Below are positions 1-6,498 of a DNA stretch of 12,875 nt, one piece after another; positions within the stretch are counted from its first letter, which is position 1, and each line of letters opens with the position of its first letter. The DNA lies in NCBI GenBank assembly GCA_003599475.1, contig QZKK01000123.1:1-12875 (forward strand), written 5' to 3'. The notes under the pieces are model-generated. The model saw only the letters and a program-made list of their open reading frames with translations, ran no database searches and had not been told where the DNA came from. The translations under genes were made by a program, and so were the position numbers. The DNA is from Desulfobacteraceae bacterium (GTDB lineage: Bacteria > Desulfobacterota > Desulfobacteria > Desulfobacterales > SURF-15).

Positions 1-516
1 GCAGATGACCTGAGTGTTTTTCAGCTCCGATGCCTTTTTGTAAAGCGGCCAGAAGCGCCGGTCGATCAGCTCGGTGCCGTTTACGTTGCTGAATACCTGA
101 AAGCCCCTGAAGTCATACTCGGAATGGGTCCGCTCCATTTCCTTAACCGAAGCCTCCGGATCGTTCAATGGAAGCGTTCCCAGTGCGGTGAAGCGGTCTC
201 CATGGGTTTTGATGATCGCGGCGAATCCGTCGTTTACGTTACGGGCCAGTTCCGCCGCACGCTCCGGGGTCTCGACGTGGGTTCCGGGGGTGGTCATCGT
301 CAGCACCTGCATACCGATTCCGGCATCCGCCAGCACCCGGGCCCGGTACTCGATATCGCGATGGCCCGGAACGAGGACATTGTAGTCGCCGGGATAGTGC
401 AGCAAGGGGTTTTTCTGCTCATCGAAGGTGATCCTGATGCTGCTCGGACCCGCCTTCAGCGCCTCCAGGTATTGAGGTGGATAGAAGTGATTGTGAAAAT
501 CGATGATCGTCATCAT
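1..516 (-). CDS. Amidohydrolase, ACMSD-like metal-dependent hydrolase/decarboxylase (partial, 3' end outside window)
   Basis: Reading leftwards from the ATG at 516, the frame stays open for 172 codons to the window edge, so only the N-terminal part is seen. The protein begins MMTIIDFHNHFYPPQYLEAL. The H-x-H at residues 8 and 10, right after strand beta-1, is the metal-binding motif of the amidohydrolase 2 (PF04909) superfamily, which includes ACMSD, gamma-resorcylate decarboxylase and related (de)carboxylating or hydrolytic enzymes. Further family-like stretches are RVLADAGIGMQVLTMTTPG (about residues 58-76) and FTALGTLPLNDPEASVKEM (about 112-130). A G-rich Shine-Dalgarno (GGGGGG, complement of 522-527) precedes two consecutive ATGs (516 and 513), either of which could be used. 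The gene is divergent from the cobalamin operon and has no evident link to it. The substrate cannot be told from the sequence. Confidence 0.85.
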   Translation of the reverse strand, partial: MMTIIDFHNHFYPPQYLEALKAGPSSIRITFDEQKNPLLHYPGDYNVLVPGHRDIEYRARVLADAGIGMQVLTMTTPGTHVETPERAAELARNVNDGFAAIIKTHGDRFTALGTLPLNDPEASVKEMERTHSEYDFRGFQVFSNVNGTELIDRRFWPLYKKASELKNTQVIC

Positions 517-559
517 TGTCGCCCCCCGTTTTGTGAAATGAGATGTATGGATAAAAAAC

Positions 560-589
560 GATATAACCGGTTTGAACCTGAAGGGTCAA
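560..589 (-). promoter_or_regulatory. Candidate sigma70-type promoter of the leftward amidohydrolase gene
   Basis: On the minus strand, TTGACC (complement of 584-589; 5 of 6 to the -35 consensus) is followed after 18 nt by TATATC (complement of 560-565; 4 of 6 to the -10 consensus). Transcription would begin near 553, leaving a leader of about 37 nt before the ATG at 516. Assignment rests on motif match and position only. The rest of 517-680 shows no gene or clear structure. Confidence 0.4.
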
Positions 590-680
590 GTCGAATCCTG
601 TTTCCCCGGAAAGAGTCATACGAAGTTTGAGATCAGCAATTTCCATTCCCCCGAGAATTGCCGACTGCTGAGGGCAGGAC

Positions 681-710
681 TTGACAAATGCCGGTCGAAT
701 TGATTAGAAG
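681..710 (+). promoter_or_regulatory. Sigma70-type promoter of the cobalamin operon
   Basis: A perfect -35 box TTGACA (681-686) is followed by an 18-nt spacer and TAGAAG (705-710; 4 of 6 to TATAAT). Transcription would start at about 717, which is where the 5' strand of the riboswitch begins. The fit between the predicted transcription start and the aptamer edge supports the call. Not tested experimentally. Confidence 0.65.
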
Positions 711-714
711 AAAC

Positions 715-900
715 GAACGAGGCGCCGTTTTGGCTTAATAGGGAATCCCGTGAAAACCGGGAGCGGTCCCGCCGCTGTAACTCTGTTATCCGCTGCGTTG
801 GGGGAAAAACCCTTTCGGTCCCGGATTGCCACTGTCCCGATTGAGCGGGATGGGAAGGCTGCCGAGAGGGCGGAGGAGCCAGAAGACCTGCCTTTCAGAC
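715..900 (+). promoter_or_regulatory. Cobalamin (adenosylcobalamin) riboswitch
   Basis: The conserved landmarks of the B12 riboswitch (Rfam RF00174) occur in order: GGCTTAATAGGGAA (732-745), a hairpin of CCCG...CGGG type with TGAAAA, GAGCGGTCCCGCCGCTGTAA (761-780), CCACTGTCCCG (829-839), GGGAAGGC (852-859), and the B12 box GCCAGAAGACCTGCC (878-892). A closing helix P1 can form between AGGC (720-723) and GCCT (890-893). This RNA senses adenosylcobalamin or another cobalamin and represses B12 genes. Here it lies immediately downstream of a strong promoter and about 70 nt upstream of an intrinsic terminator. The outer edges are approximate. Confidence 0.97.
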
Positions 901-960
901 ACATCGGTTGCGAGACGACAAGGTCCGGTGGGTTCGGTCGGGCAAAGAAAACTGGGTGCA

Positions 961-994
961 GCCCTTCGAGCAGTTTTTGCTTGAAGGGTTTTTT
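961..994 (+). terminator. Riboswitch-controlled intrinsic terminator ahead of cbiA
   Basis: CCCTTCGAGCA (962-972) pairs with TGCTTGAAGGG (978-988) over 11 bp with one G-U wobble and a 5-nt loop (GTTTT), followed directly by six T residues (989-994). This is a textbook Rho-independent terminator. It sits between the aptamer and the cbiA Shine-Dalgarno, so the expression platform most likely acts on transcription. GGCTGC in the aptamer core (857-862) is complementary to GCAGCC at 958-963, overlapping the 5' arm, and is a candidate antiterminator partner (inference). Confidence 0.88.
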
Positions 995-1000
995 GCTTTA

Positions 1001-1008
1001 GAGGAGGG
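1001..1008 (+). promoter_or_regulatory. cbiA: Strong ribosome binding site of cbiA
   Basis: GAGGAGGG (1001-1008) lies 7 nt after the terminator T-tract. No ATG, GTG or TTG follows it in the cbiA frame. The codon at the right spacing is ATC at 1013 (5 nt after GGAGG); ACG at 1010 is only 2 nt away. The site therefore argues for a non-canonical start. Confidence 0.7.
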
Positions 1009-1012
1009 TACG

Positions 1013-2410
1013 ATCAAAGGTCTCGTCATTGCAGGGACAAGCAGCGGGTGTGGAAAAACCACGGTCGCACTGGGGTTGATGTCGGCTCTGGTCAGGCGCG
1101 GCCTCAGGACGGCACCGTTCAAGGTGGGGCCCGATTTCATCGATCCCGGGCACCACACCCGGGTTACCGGTGCCGCAAGCCGCAACCTGGACGGATGGAT
1201 GCTCTCCAGAGACACAAACCTCGCCTGCTTTAAAAAACGTGCCGGAAGCTTCGATGTAGCCGTTGTGGAGGGCGTCATGGGGCTTTTCGACGGATACGAC
1301 GGCAGAAGCGAAGACGGCTCCACAGCCCAGATGGCCAAATGGCTCAACCTTCCGGTTCTATTCGTGGTGGATGCCAAAAGCATGGCACGCAGTGCGGCCG
1401 CCCTGGTCCAGGGGTTTGAACGATTCGACGAGGACCTCCGGTTCATCGGGGTGCTGTTCAACAGAATCGGCGGAAGCCGGCACCTCGATTTCCTGAAGCA
1501 AGCCCTGGAAGGGGCCGTGCGGATGCCCTGTCTCGGAGGCTTCCCGCGGGAAGAAGGAATCGAAATCCCCGAACGGCATCTGGGGCTTTTCACGAGCCAG
1601 GACCACCCCTTGACGGATGGTGCCGTAAATCTTCTGGCGGAGAAAATCGAAGCGAATATCGATATCGAAAGCCTGCTGAGCCGGATGCCGGAAGTCGCAC
1701 CGGATGAAACCGCTCCGACGCCCCCAATCACCGTCGATTCCGATTCTGTTCGGATGGGCATCGCCAGGGACCGTGCATTCTGCTTTTACTATCCGGAGAA
1801 CCTGGAGCTGTTGGAAGCCTCCGGCGCCAAGCTTGTCTTTTTTTCACCTCTTGAGGAAGACAGGCTTCCCGAAGGGCTCGGCGGGCTGTATTTCGGCGGG
1901 GGATACCCGGAGCTTTTTGCAGAGAGGCTGTCCAAGCAGAAGCGGCTCAGGGGTGAGATTCTTGAAAAGGTGCGTTCCGGGATGCCGGTCTACGGGGAGT
2001 GCGGCGGGTTCATGTATCTCTGCAATTCGCTCATCGACACCGGAGGAATCCGGTATGAAATGGCCGGATGCTTCCCCTTTGTCACCCGCATGTTCCCCCG
2101 GTTGAAATCGCTCGGGTATCGCCAGGTGACTCTGTCCCGGGATACGGTCATCGGAAAATCCGGACAGGTGATCCGCGGGCATGAATTCCACTATTCGGAG
2201 CTGGCTGCAGGCACCCATGAGATCGAAACCGCCTACCGGATCAACGGGCGGTCCGGAGGGGCGGGGGTGCACGAAGGGTTTCAGGTGAACCGATGCCTCG
2301 GAAGCTATATTCATCTCCATTTCGGGAGCTGCCCGGAAACAGCGCGCCATTTTCTGCAGAGCTGCCGGGCGTACGGCCGGGAAAGGAAAAACCATCGTGA
2401 AGCCGGATGA
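1013..2410 (+). CDS. cbiA: Cobyrinate a,c-diamide synthase CbiA (glutamine-hydrolysing)
   Basis: CbiA amidates the a and c carboxylates of cobyrinate using glutamine and ATP in the cytoplasm. From the ATC at 1013 the product has 465 aa, close to the usual ~455-460. The N-terminal dethiobiotin-synthetase-like ATPase starts (M)KGLVIAGTSSGCGKTT, with the P-loop at residues 8-17. The C-terminal class I glutamine amidotransferase has YGECGGFMYL with nucleophile Cys330, and the catalytic region YIHLHF (His434/His436). The frame is open back to a TTG at 908, but that extension crosses the riboswitch terminator, so it cannot be the normal N-terminus. After the terminator no ATG/GTG/TTG exists in frame before the P-loop. 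ATC at 1013 fits both the SD and family alignment; ACG at 1010, TTG at 977 (in the terminator loop) or a base error are alternatives. It is the first operon gene and overlaps cbiC by 14 bp. Function is sure; the start is not. Confidence 0.95.
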   Translation: MKGLVIAGTSSGCGKTTVALGLMSALVRRGLRTAPFKVGPDFIDPGHHTRVTGAASRNLDGWMLSRDTNLACFKKRAGSFDVAVVEGVMGLFDGYDGRSEDGSTAQMAKWLNLPVLFVVDAKSMARSAAALVQGFERFDEDLRFIGVLFNRIGGSRHLDFLKQALEGAVRMPCLGGFPREEGIEIPERHLGLFTSQDHPLTDGAVNLLAEKIEANIDIESLLSRMPEVAPDETAPTPPITVDSDSVRMGIARDRAFCFYYPENLELLEASGAKLVFFSPLEEDRLPEGLGGLYFGGGYPELFAERLSKQKRLRGEILEKVRSGMPVYGECGGFMYLCNSLIDTGGIRYEMAGCFPFVTRMFPRLKSLGYRQVTLSRDTVIGKSGQVIRGHEFHYSELAAGTHEIETAYRINGRSGGAGVHEGFQVNRCLGSYIHLHFGSCPETARHFLQSCRAYGRERKNHREAG

Positions 2411-3017
2411 GATTGAACGACTGAGCTTTGAGATCATCGACCGCGAGGCGGGGCGCCACGATTTCCCTCCCGAACAGTGGAAGATCGTTCGGCGGATCAT
2501 CCATACGTCCGCCGATTTCGAATACATCAAAGGCATTCGATTTCATCCGGACGCGGTAAAGGCCGGAGTCGATGCGATCCGCCGGGGTTCCTCCATCGTT
2601 ACCGATACCCGGATGGCCCAGGCGGGCATCCGGAAAAAAGAGATTGCACGGTTCGGGGGAACCGTAGCGTGTCTGATCTCAGATCCGGATGTCGGAAGGG
2701 CCGCCTTGGCTGCCGAGGGCACCCGGGCGGCGGCGGCCGTCGATGCCGCACTTTCGCTGATGGAAAACGGGATTTACGCGGTCGGAAACGCCCCTACGGC
2801 GCTTTTCCGTCTGATCGAGTTGATCAAAGAAGATCGGGCCGGACCGGCGCTTGTCATCGGACTTCCGGTAGGCTTTGTTAACGCCGCCGAGTCCAAGGCG
2901 GCGCTTCGCAAGGCGGATATTCCCTATATCACCAACATCGGGCGAAAGGGCGGATCCAATGTCGCAGCCGCTGCGGTAAACGCGCTGGCGATTCTGGCGG
3001 CAGAGGGTGCAGAGTAA
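2397..3017 (+). CDS. cbiC: Cobalt-precorrin-8 methylmutase CbiC
   Basis: CbiC moves the C11 methyl group to C12 (a 1,5-sigmatropic shift), turning cobalt-precorrin-8 into cobyrinate. The 206-aa length is typical. The family N-terminus is recognisable as IERLSFEIIDREAG (residues 6-19), and IIHTSADFEY carries His36, matching the catalytic histidine of the family. VTDTRMAQAGI, NAPTALFRLIEL and GLPVGFVNAAESK are further conserved blocks in order. It starts with GTG inside the 3' end of cbiA (14-bp overlap), which indicates translational coupling, and ends directly before the TTG of cbiD. Confidence 0.96.
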   Translation: MKPDEIERLSFEIIDREAGRHDFPPEQWKIVRRIIHTSADFEYIKGIRFHPDAVKAGVDAIRRGSSIVTDTRMAQAGIRKKEIARFGGTVACLISDPDVGRAALAAEGTRAAAAVDAALSLMENGIYAVGNAPTALFRLIELIKEDRAGPALVIGLPVGFVNAAESKAALRKADIPYITNIGRKGGSNVAAAAVNALAILAAEGAE

Positions 3018-4121
3018 TTGGCAAAAAAACTCAGAACCGGATTTACCACAGGAACCGCCGCTGCGGCCGCTGTGAAGGGAGCCCTTTCGGGCATCCTTCG
3101 GGGAAGTTCCCCCGCAGAGGTCGAAATCGCACTTCTGACCGGAGACCGGATTTCGATTCCGGTTCACACCTGGAGCAATGAGGGCGACCGATCCGCTTCA
3201 TGCACGGTGATCAAAGACGCCGGAGACGATCCGGATATCACGCACGGGGCGGAAATCGGAGCGCGGGTGACCCTGAGAGAAGATGGGGGTGCCGGGATCC
3301 GGATTACGGCGGGGACGGGGATCGGGCGGGTCACCAAACCCGGGCTGGAGTTGCCGCCCGGCGAGCCGGCCATCAATCCGGGGCCAAGAAAGATGATTGC
3401 GCAGGCGGTCGCTGAAGTGTTCGAAAGCGAAAACCGGAAGGGGTCGGCCGAGATCGAGATTTTCGCTCCGGAGGGAGAAAGGCTTTCCAAAAAAACCCTG
3501 AATGCACGCCTGGGGATTATCGGCGGGATCTCGATTCTCGGGACCACGGGGCTGGTGAAACCGCTTTCGCACGAAGCCTACATCGCAACCATCGATTCCG
3601 CCGTATCGGTCGCACGGGCTCTGGGAAACCGGCATCTGGTGCTTACCACCGGCCGGCGCAGCGAACGCTACGCCCAGACGGTCCGGAAAGATCTCCCCGA
3701 GGAGGCTTTCATTCAGATCGGCGATTTTTTCCGGAGATCTCTTGAAATCGCATCCGAAAGGGGGGTCGAGCGGATCGATATCGCAGTTTTTTTCGGAAAG
3801 GCGATCAAGATGGCGCAGGGGGTCCCGCACACGCACGCCGCCAAATCGCAGATGAGCATGGAACGATTGGCAGATTGGACCAGAAAGACAATAAACGATC
3901 CGCTGTTTGCAGAAAAGCTGCGCGGGCTCAATACGGCACGGGAAGCCTTCCTGCTCCTGCTCGACCGGCACCCGGAGATGATCGCCGAAGTGGGGAGCCG
4001 GGTGATGCAGGCGGCGAAAAGGTTCGCCGCCGTCGATATCCGGATCGAATGCGTGATATTCGACTACGATGGATATGCGGTGTACGACTCCGGGAAGGGA
4101 TGGACACCAAGAGCAGGATGA
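3018..4121 (+). CDS. cbiD: Cobalt-precorrin-5B C1-methyltransferase CbiD
   Basis: CbiD is the SAM-dependent C1-methyltransferase found only in the anaerobic pathway, so it helps place the operon there. The product has 367 aa, usual for the family. It begins with the hallmark LRTGFTTGTAAAAAVKGAL (about residues 5-23); GAGIRITAGTGIGRVTKPGL (about 91-110) and GIIGGISILGTTGLVKPLS (about 166-184) are further CbiD signatures, and HTHAAKSQMSMERLADW lies in the C-terminal half. It starts with TTG right after the cbiC stop, with AGAGGG (3002-3007) as a plausible SD 10 nt upstream. No ATG or GTG offers a better start. A 298-bp repeat-filled gap follows, the first break in an otherwise tightly packed operon. 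Confidence 0.96.
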   Translation: MAKKLRTGFTTGTAAAAAVKGALSGILRGSSPAEVEIALLTGDRISIPVHTWSNEGDRSASCTVIKDAGDDPDITHGAEIGARVTLREDGGAGIRITAGTGIGRVTKPGLELPPGEPAINPGPRKMIAQAVAEVFESENRKGSAEIEIFAPEGERLSKKTLNARLGIIGGISILGTTGLVKPLSHEAYIATIDSAVSVARALGNRHLVLTTGRRSERYAQTVRKDLPEEAFIQIGDFFRRSLEIASERGVERIDIAVFFGKAIKMAQGVPHTHAAKSQMSMERLADWTRKTINDPLFAEKLRGLNTAREAFLLLLDRHPEMIAEVGSRVMQAAKRFAAVDIRIECVIFDYDGYAVYDSGKGWTPRAG

Positions 4122-4126
4122 CAGAT

Positions 4127-4292
4127 GACGGACGACGGACGACGGAAAGAGCGAGAAGTCGGAAGTCAGAAGTCAGAGGTCAGAAGTGGGGATCTCACGC
4201 AAAGGCGCCAAGACGCAAAGAAGAGCGAGAAGATGAGAAGATGAGAAGCTTAGTGAATGGCAAAGAGCATAGGGCAGGGGGCATAGGGTAAG
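4127..4292 (+). repeat. Clustered degenerate short tandem repeats (mostly 7-nt period) between cbiD and cbiET
   Basis: Several small arrays sit side by side. GACGGAC units at 4127-4146 (2.9 copies); GAAGTCR units at 4155-4186 (about 4.5 copies with small changes); an ACGCAAAG-type block with 8-9 nt spacing at 4198-4220; two exact ATGAGAAG octamers at 4233-4248 (a third at 4412-4419, just before the cbiET start); and GGGCATA-like heptads at 4265-4292. I see no credible coding frame here. An 11-mer, AAAGAGCATAG (4262-4272), recurs exactly at 6454-6464 inside the cbiG start region. Confidence 0.8.
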
Positions 4293-4314
4293 ATCAAGAA
4301 AATCAAGATTGTTT

Positions 4315-4393
4315 TTATTGATTATTGATTATTGTTTGGAATTTGGAGCTTGTGATTTGTGATTTTTGAGTTCAACGTGCAACGATTTCAACG
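4315..4393 (+). repeat. AT-rich heptanucleotide-period array upstream of cbiET
   Basis: The stretch reads as consecutive 7-nt units: TTATTGA, TTATTGA, TTATTGT, TTGGAAT, TTGGAGC, TTGTGAT, TTGTGAT, TTTTGAG, TTCAACG, TGCAACG, then after a 2-nt slip TTCAACG. Adjacent units are identical or near-identical and drift along the array. It is much more AT-rich than the flanking genes. It holds no clear promoter or terminator, though an internal promoter for cbiET cannot be excluded. Confidence 0.78.
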
Positions 4394-4419
4394 TGTAAAA
4401 GGTTCGAGGAAATGAGAAG

Positions 4420-5643
4420 ATGACAGCGGTTGTCGTCATCGGAATGGGGCTTTCGCCGAAAGACCTTACGGAGGAACACCTCCGGCAGATCTCGGCTGCC
4501 GATATCCTGGCCGGCGGCAGGCGCCACCTGGAGGCTTTCAAGGAACTTCCCGCCGAAAAGAAGGTGGTTACCGGAGATCTTTCCGAACTGATCCGGTTCA
4601 TTCAGGAAAGGATGGACCGGAAGCGCATCGTGGTGCTGGCCTCCGGGGATCCGCTCTTTTATGGAATCGGATCCGTCCTGGTCGAGGCGCTCGGAAGGGA
4701 TCATGTCATCGTTTACCCGAACGTCTCATCGGTTGCAGGGGCCTTTGCCCGGATCAAGGAGTCCTGGCACGAGGCGCGGATCATCAGCCTCCACGGCCGG
4801 GACAATGATTCGGAGCTGCTCGACGCGCTGGAACATGATGAAAAGATCGCCGTCCTGACGGATCCTGAAAAAACTCCTGCCCGGGTGGCAAAGTCTCTGC
4901 TCGGGCTCAGCCGGAATTGCTTCGAGATGTGCGTGCTCGAAAAGCTCGGCTCTCCGGATGAACGCATCGGGTGGTACACTCCGGAAGAGGCTTCCGAAAA
5001 GAATTTCCAGGAGCCGAATCTGATCATCTTGAAACGAACGGCCGCAGAATCCGCGGAATCCCATCCGAGCGTACGGCTGGGGGCGACCGATGATGCGTAT
5101 GAGCAGCAGGCCGGTTTGATTACGAAGGCTGAGGTCCGGGCGATCGCTTTTTCGAAGCTTAGATTGGATCCGCACCATACCTTCTGGGATCTTGGCGCTG
5201 GCAGCGGGGCGATCGGCATCGAAGCCTCTCTTATTTTAAAGAAGGGGATCATCGTTTCCGTCGATAAAAATGAAGAGAGGATCGAGCAGATCCGAAAGAA
5301 CCGGGACCGGTTCGGTGTCCGGAACCTGCGGATCGTGCGGGCGGATCTTCCCGATGGACTCGCCGATCTTCCCGCTCCGGACAGGATCTTTATCGGAGGC
5401 GGCGGAAAGGCGCTCGGAAACATTCTGACGGCAGCCGCCGGATTCTTGAAGCCGGGAGGCATCGTGGTGGTCAACACGGTTCTGGTCGAAAATATCGCAG
5501 TGGTTCGAAAGACCTTCGAACAGCTCGGATTTGCCTCCGGGATCGTTCAGGTTCAAATCAGCCGTGGGCGCAGGATGCCCTGGGGAGAGCGCCTGGAGGC
5601 GCTCAACCCCGTCTGGATCGTATCGGGGGAAAAGCGCGCATGA
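4420..5643 (+). CDS. cbiET: Bifunctional cobalt-precorrin-7 C5-methyltransferase / cobalt-precorrin-6B C15-methyltransferase (decarboxylating), CbiE-CbiT fusion
   Basis: The 407-aa protein joins CbiE (about residues 1-205) to CbiT (about 206-407), the arrangement also found in CobL. CbiE is a tetrapyrrole methylase: it shows VVVIGMGLSPKDLT at the N-terminus, ASGDPLFYGIG near residue 75, and YPNVSSVAGAFARI near 105. CbiT is a Rossmann SAM methyltransferase with the FWDLGAGSGAIGIEASL motif (Asp257 to Gly263) and the acidic VSVDKNEERI. Together they methylate C5 and C15 and decarboxylate the C12 acetate. GAGGA (4406-4410) lies 9 nt before the ATG. The stop overlaps the cbiF start as ATGA. Because of the repeat-filled gap upstream, expression relative to cbiACD could differ. 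Confidence 0.96.
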   Translation: MTAVVVIGMGLSPKDLTEEHLRQISAADILAGGRRHLEAFKELPAEKKVVTGDLSELIRFIQERMDRKRIVVLASGDPLFYGIGSVLVEALGRDHVIVYPNVSSVAGAFARIKESWHEARIISLHGRDNDSELLDALEHDEKIAVLTDPEKTPARVAKSLLGLSRNCFEMCVLEKLGSPDERIGWYTPEEASEKNFQEPNLIILKRTAAESAESHPSVRLGATDDAYEQQAGLITKAEVRAIAFSKLRLDPHHTFWDLGAGSGAIGIEASLILKKGIIVSVDKNEERIEQIRKNRDRFGVRNLRIVRADLPDGLADLPAPDRIFIGGGGKALGNILTAAAGFLKPGGIVVVNTVLVENIAVVRKTFEQLGFASGIVQVQISRGRRMPWGERLEALNPVWIVSGEKRA

Positions 5644-6437
5644 AACATCCCGTGATATTTGCCGGAGCCGGACCCGGAGATCCCGAACTGATCACGGTCA
5701 AAACGCAGCGGGCGATCGAAGAGGCGGACGTCATCCTCTTCACCGGATCTCTGGTTCCGGAGGCGGTTTTCGGGCGGGCGAAACCCGAGGCGGAGAGGAT
5801 CAACAGCGCCTCCATGCACCTTGCCCGGATCGTAGAGAAAATGGTGGACGGCTATCGGGCAGGAAAGAGGGTGCTCCGGCTGCATACGGGGGACCCGAGC
5901 CTCTACGGCGCGATATTCGAACAGATGGTCGAGCTGGATCGGGAAGCGGTCCCCTATAAGATTATTCCGGGGGTCACGGCTGCCTTTGCGGCCGCCTCCG
6001 CTCTCGGGATCGAATACACCCTGCCGGAGGCTACCCAGACGCTGATTCTGACCCGAATGGGGGGCAAGACCCCGGTGCCGGACTCCGAGTCCCTCGCTTC
6101 GCTTGCGAGTCATCGGGCTTCGATGGCCATCTATCTGAGCATCGGACACATCGAGGAAGTTCAGGCGGTTCTAAAAGAGGCATACGGTCCGGATGCGGGC
6201 TGCGCGGTTGTCTGCCGGGCCGGCCACCCGGATGAGAAGGTGATCGTCACCCGAATCGAGAGCCTCGCACGGAGGGTGCAGGCGGAAAAGATCACCCGGC
6301 AGGCCGTCATCATCGTGGGAAAGGGCCTTGAGGCCAGGCATGGAGGCAAGGGGAAGGTCGCAAAATCGAAGCTTTACGATGAAGGGTTCGAGCATGGCTT
6401 TAGATCCGCAGATCGCGCAGAGGATCCGGAAGAATGA
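5640..6437 (+). CDS. cbiF: Cobalt-precorrin-4 C11-methyltransferase CbiF
   Basis: CbiF methylates C11 of cobalt-precorrin-4 with SAM. The 265-aa tetrapyrrole methylase shows FAGAGPGDPELITVK (residues 7-21), LHTGDPSLYGAI (Asp85), YKIIPGVTAAFAAASALGIE, and TRMGGKTPVPDSESLASLAS, the last typical of CbiF/CobM. The start overlaps the cbiET stop (ATGA), with GGGGGA (5625-5630) as SD 9 nt upstream. The conserved fold ends near the QAVIIVGKGLEA segment; the final residues after about 255 are encoded by a GATCCGCAGAT-type repeat and look like a recent, non-functional tail. The stop overlaps the cbiG start (ATGA). Confidence 0.95.
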   Translation: MKHPVIFAGAGPGDPELITVKTQRAIEEADVILFTGSLVPEAVFGRAKPEAERINSASMHLARIVEKMVDGYRAGKRVLRLHTGDPSLYGAIFEQMVELDREAVPYKIIPGVTAAFAAASALGIEYTLPEATQTLILTRMGGKTPVPDSESLASLASHRASMAIYLSIGHIEEVQAVLKEAYGPDAGCAVVCRAGHPDEKVIVTRIESLARRVQAEKITRQAVIIVGKGLEARHGGKGKVAKSKLYDEGFEHGFRSADRAEDPEE

Positions 6438-6498
6438 ATCCGCAGATGAGTAAAAAGAGCATAGATGATCCGCAGATTACGCAGATTCACGCAGATTT
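6403..6498 (+). repeat. GATCCGCAGAT/ACGCAGATT-type repeat spanning the cbiF/cbiG junction
   Basis: GATCCGCAGAT occurs at 6403-6413 and 6467-6477, with a variant AATCCGCAGAT at 6437-6447, and is followed by two further short units, ACGCAGATT (6479-6487) and CACGCAGATT (6488-6497). The exact 11-mer AAAGAGCATAG (6454-6464) is shared with the cbiD/cbiET gap. The block supplies the last codons of cbiF and about the first 22 codons of cbiG. To my knowledge similar CGCAGATT repeats are scattered through many bacterial and metagenomic genomes; I did not check any database. Confidence 0.75.

Noticed and set aside
908..1012. N-terminal extension of CbiA from a TTG at 908
   Set aside because: It would be translated through the riboswitch expression platform and the intrinsic terminator at 961-994, has no good SD, and precedes the P-loop strand by 35 residues that do not resemble CbiA.
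895..1761. Long open frame on the minus strand (288 codons) opposite the riboswitch and cbiA
   Set aside because: Antisense shadow of a GC-rich gene; serine/arginine/proline-rich low-complexity translation, no recognisable domain, and it crosses the riboswitch.
3875..4291. Open frame of 138 codons spanning the cbiD end and the repeat gap
   Set aside because: It overlaps conserved cbiD in another frame, and the rest is translation of tandem repeats.
4127..4393. Possible CRISPR array in the cbiD-cbiET gap
   Set aside because: Units are 7-8 nt without spacers of constant length and no cas genes are near.
6093..6109. Perfect 5-bp inverted repeat CTCGC/GCGAG inside cbiF
   Set aside because: It encodes the family-conserved ESLASLAS segment; the symmetry follows from Leu-Ala-Ser codons and has no T-tract.
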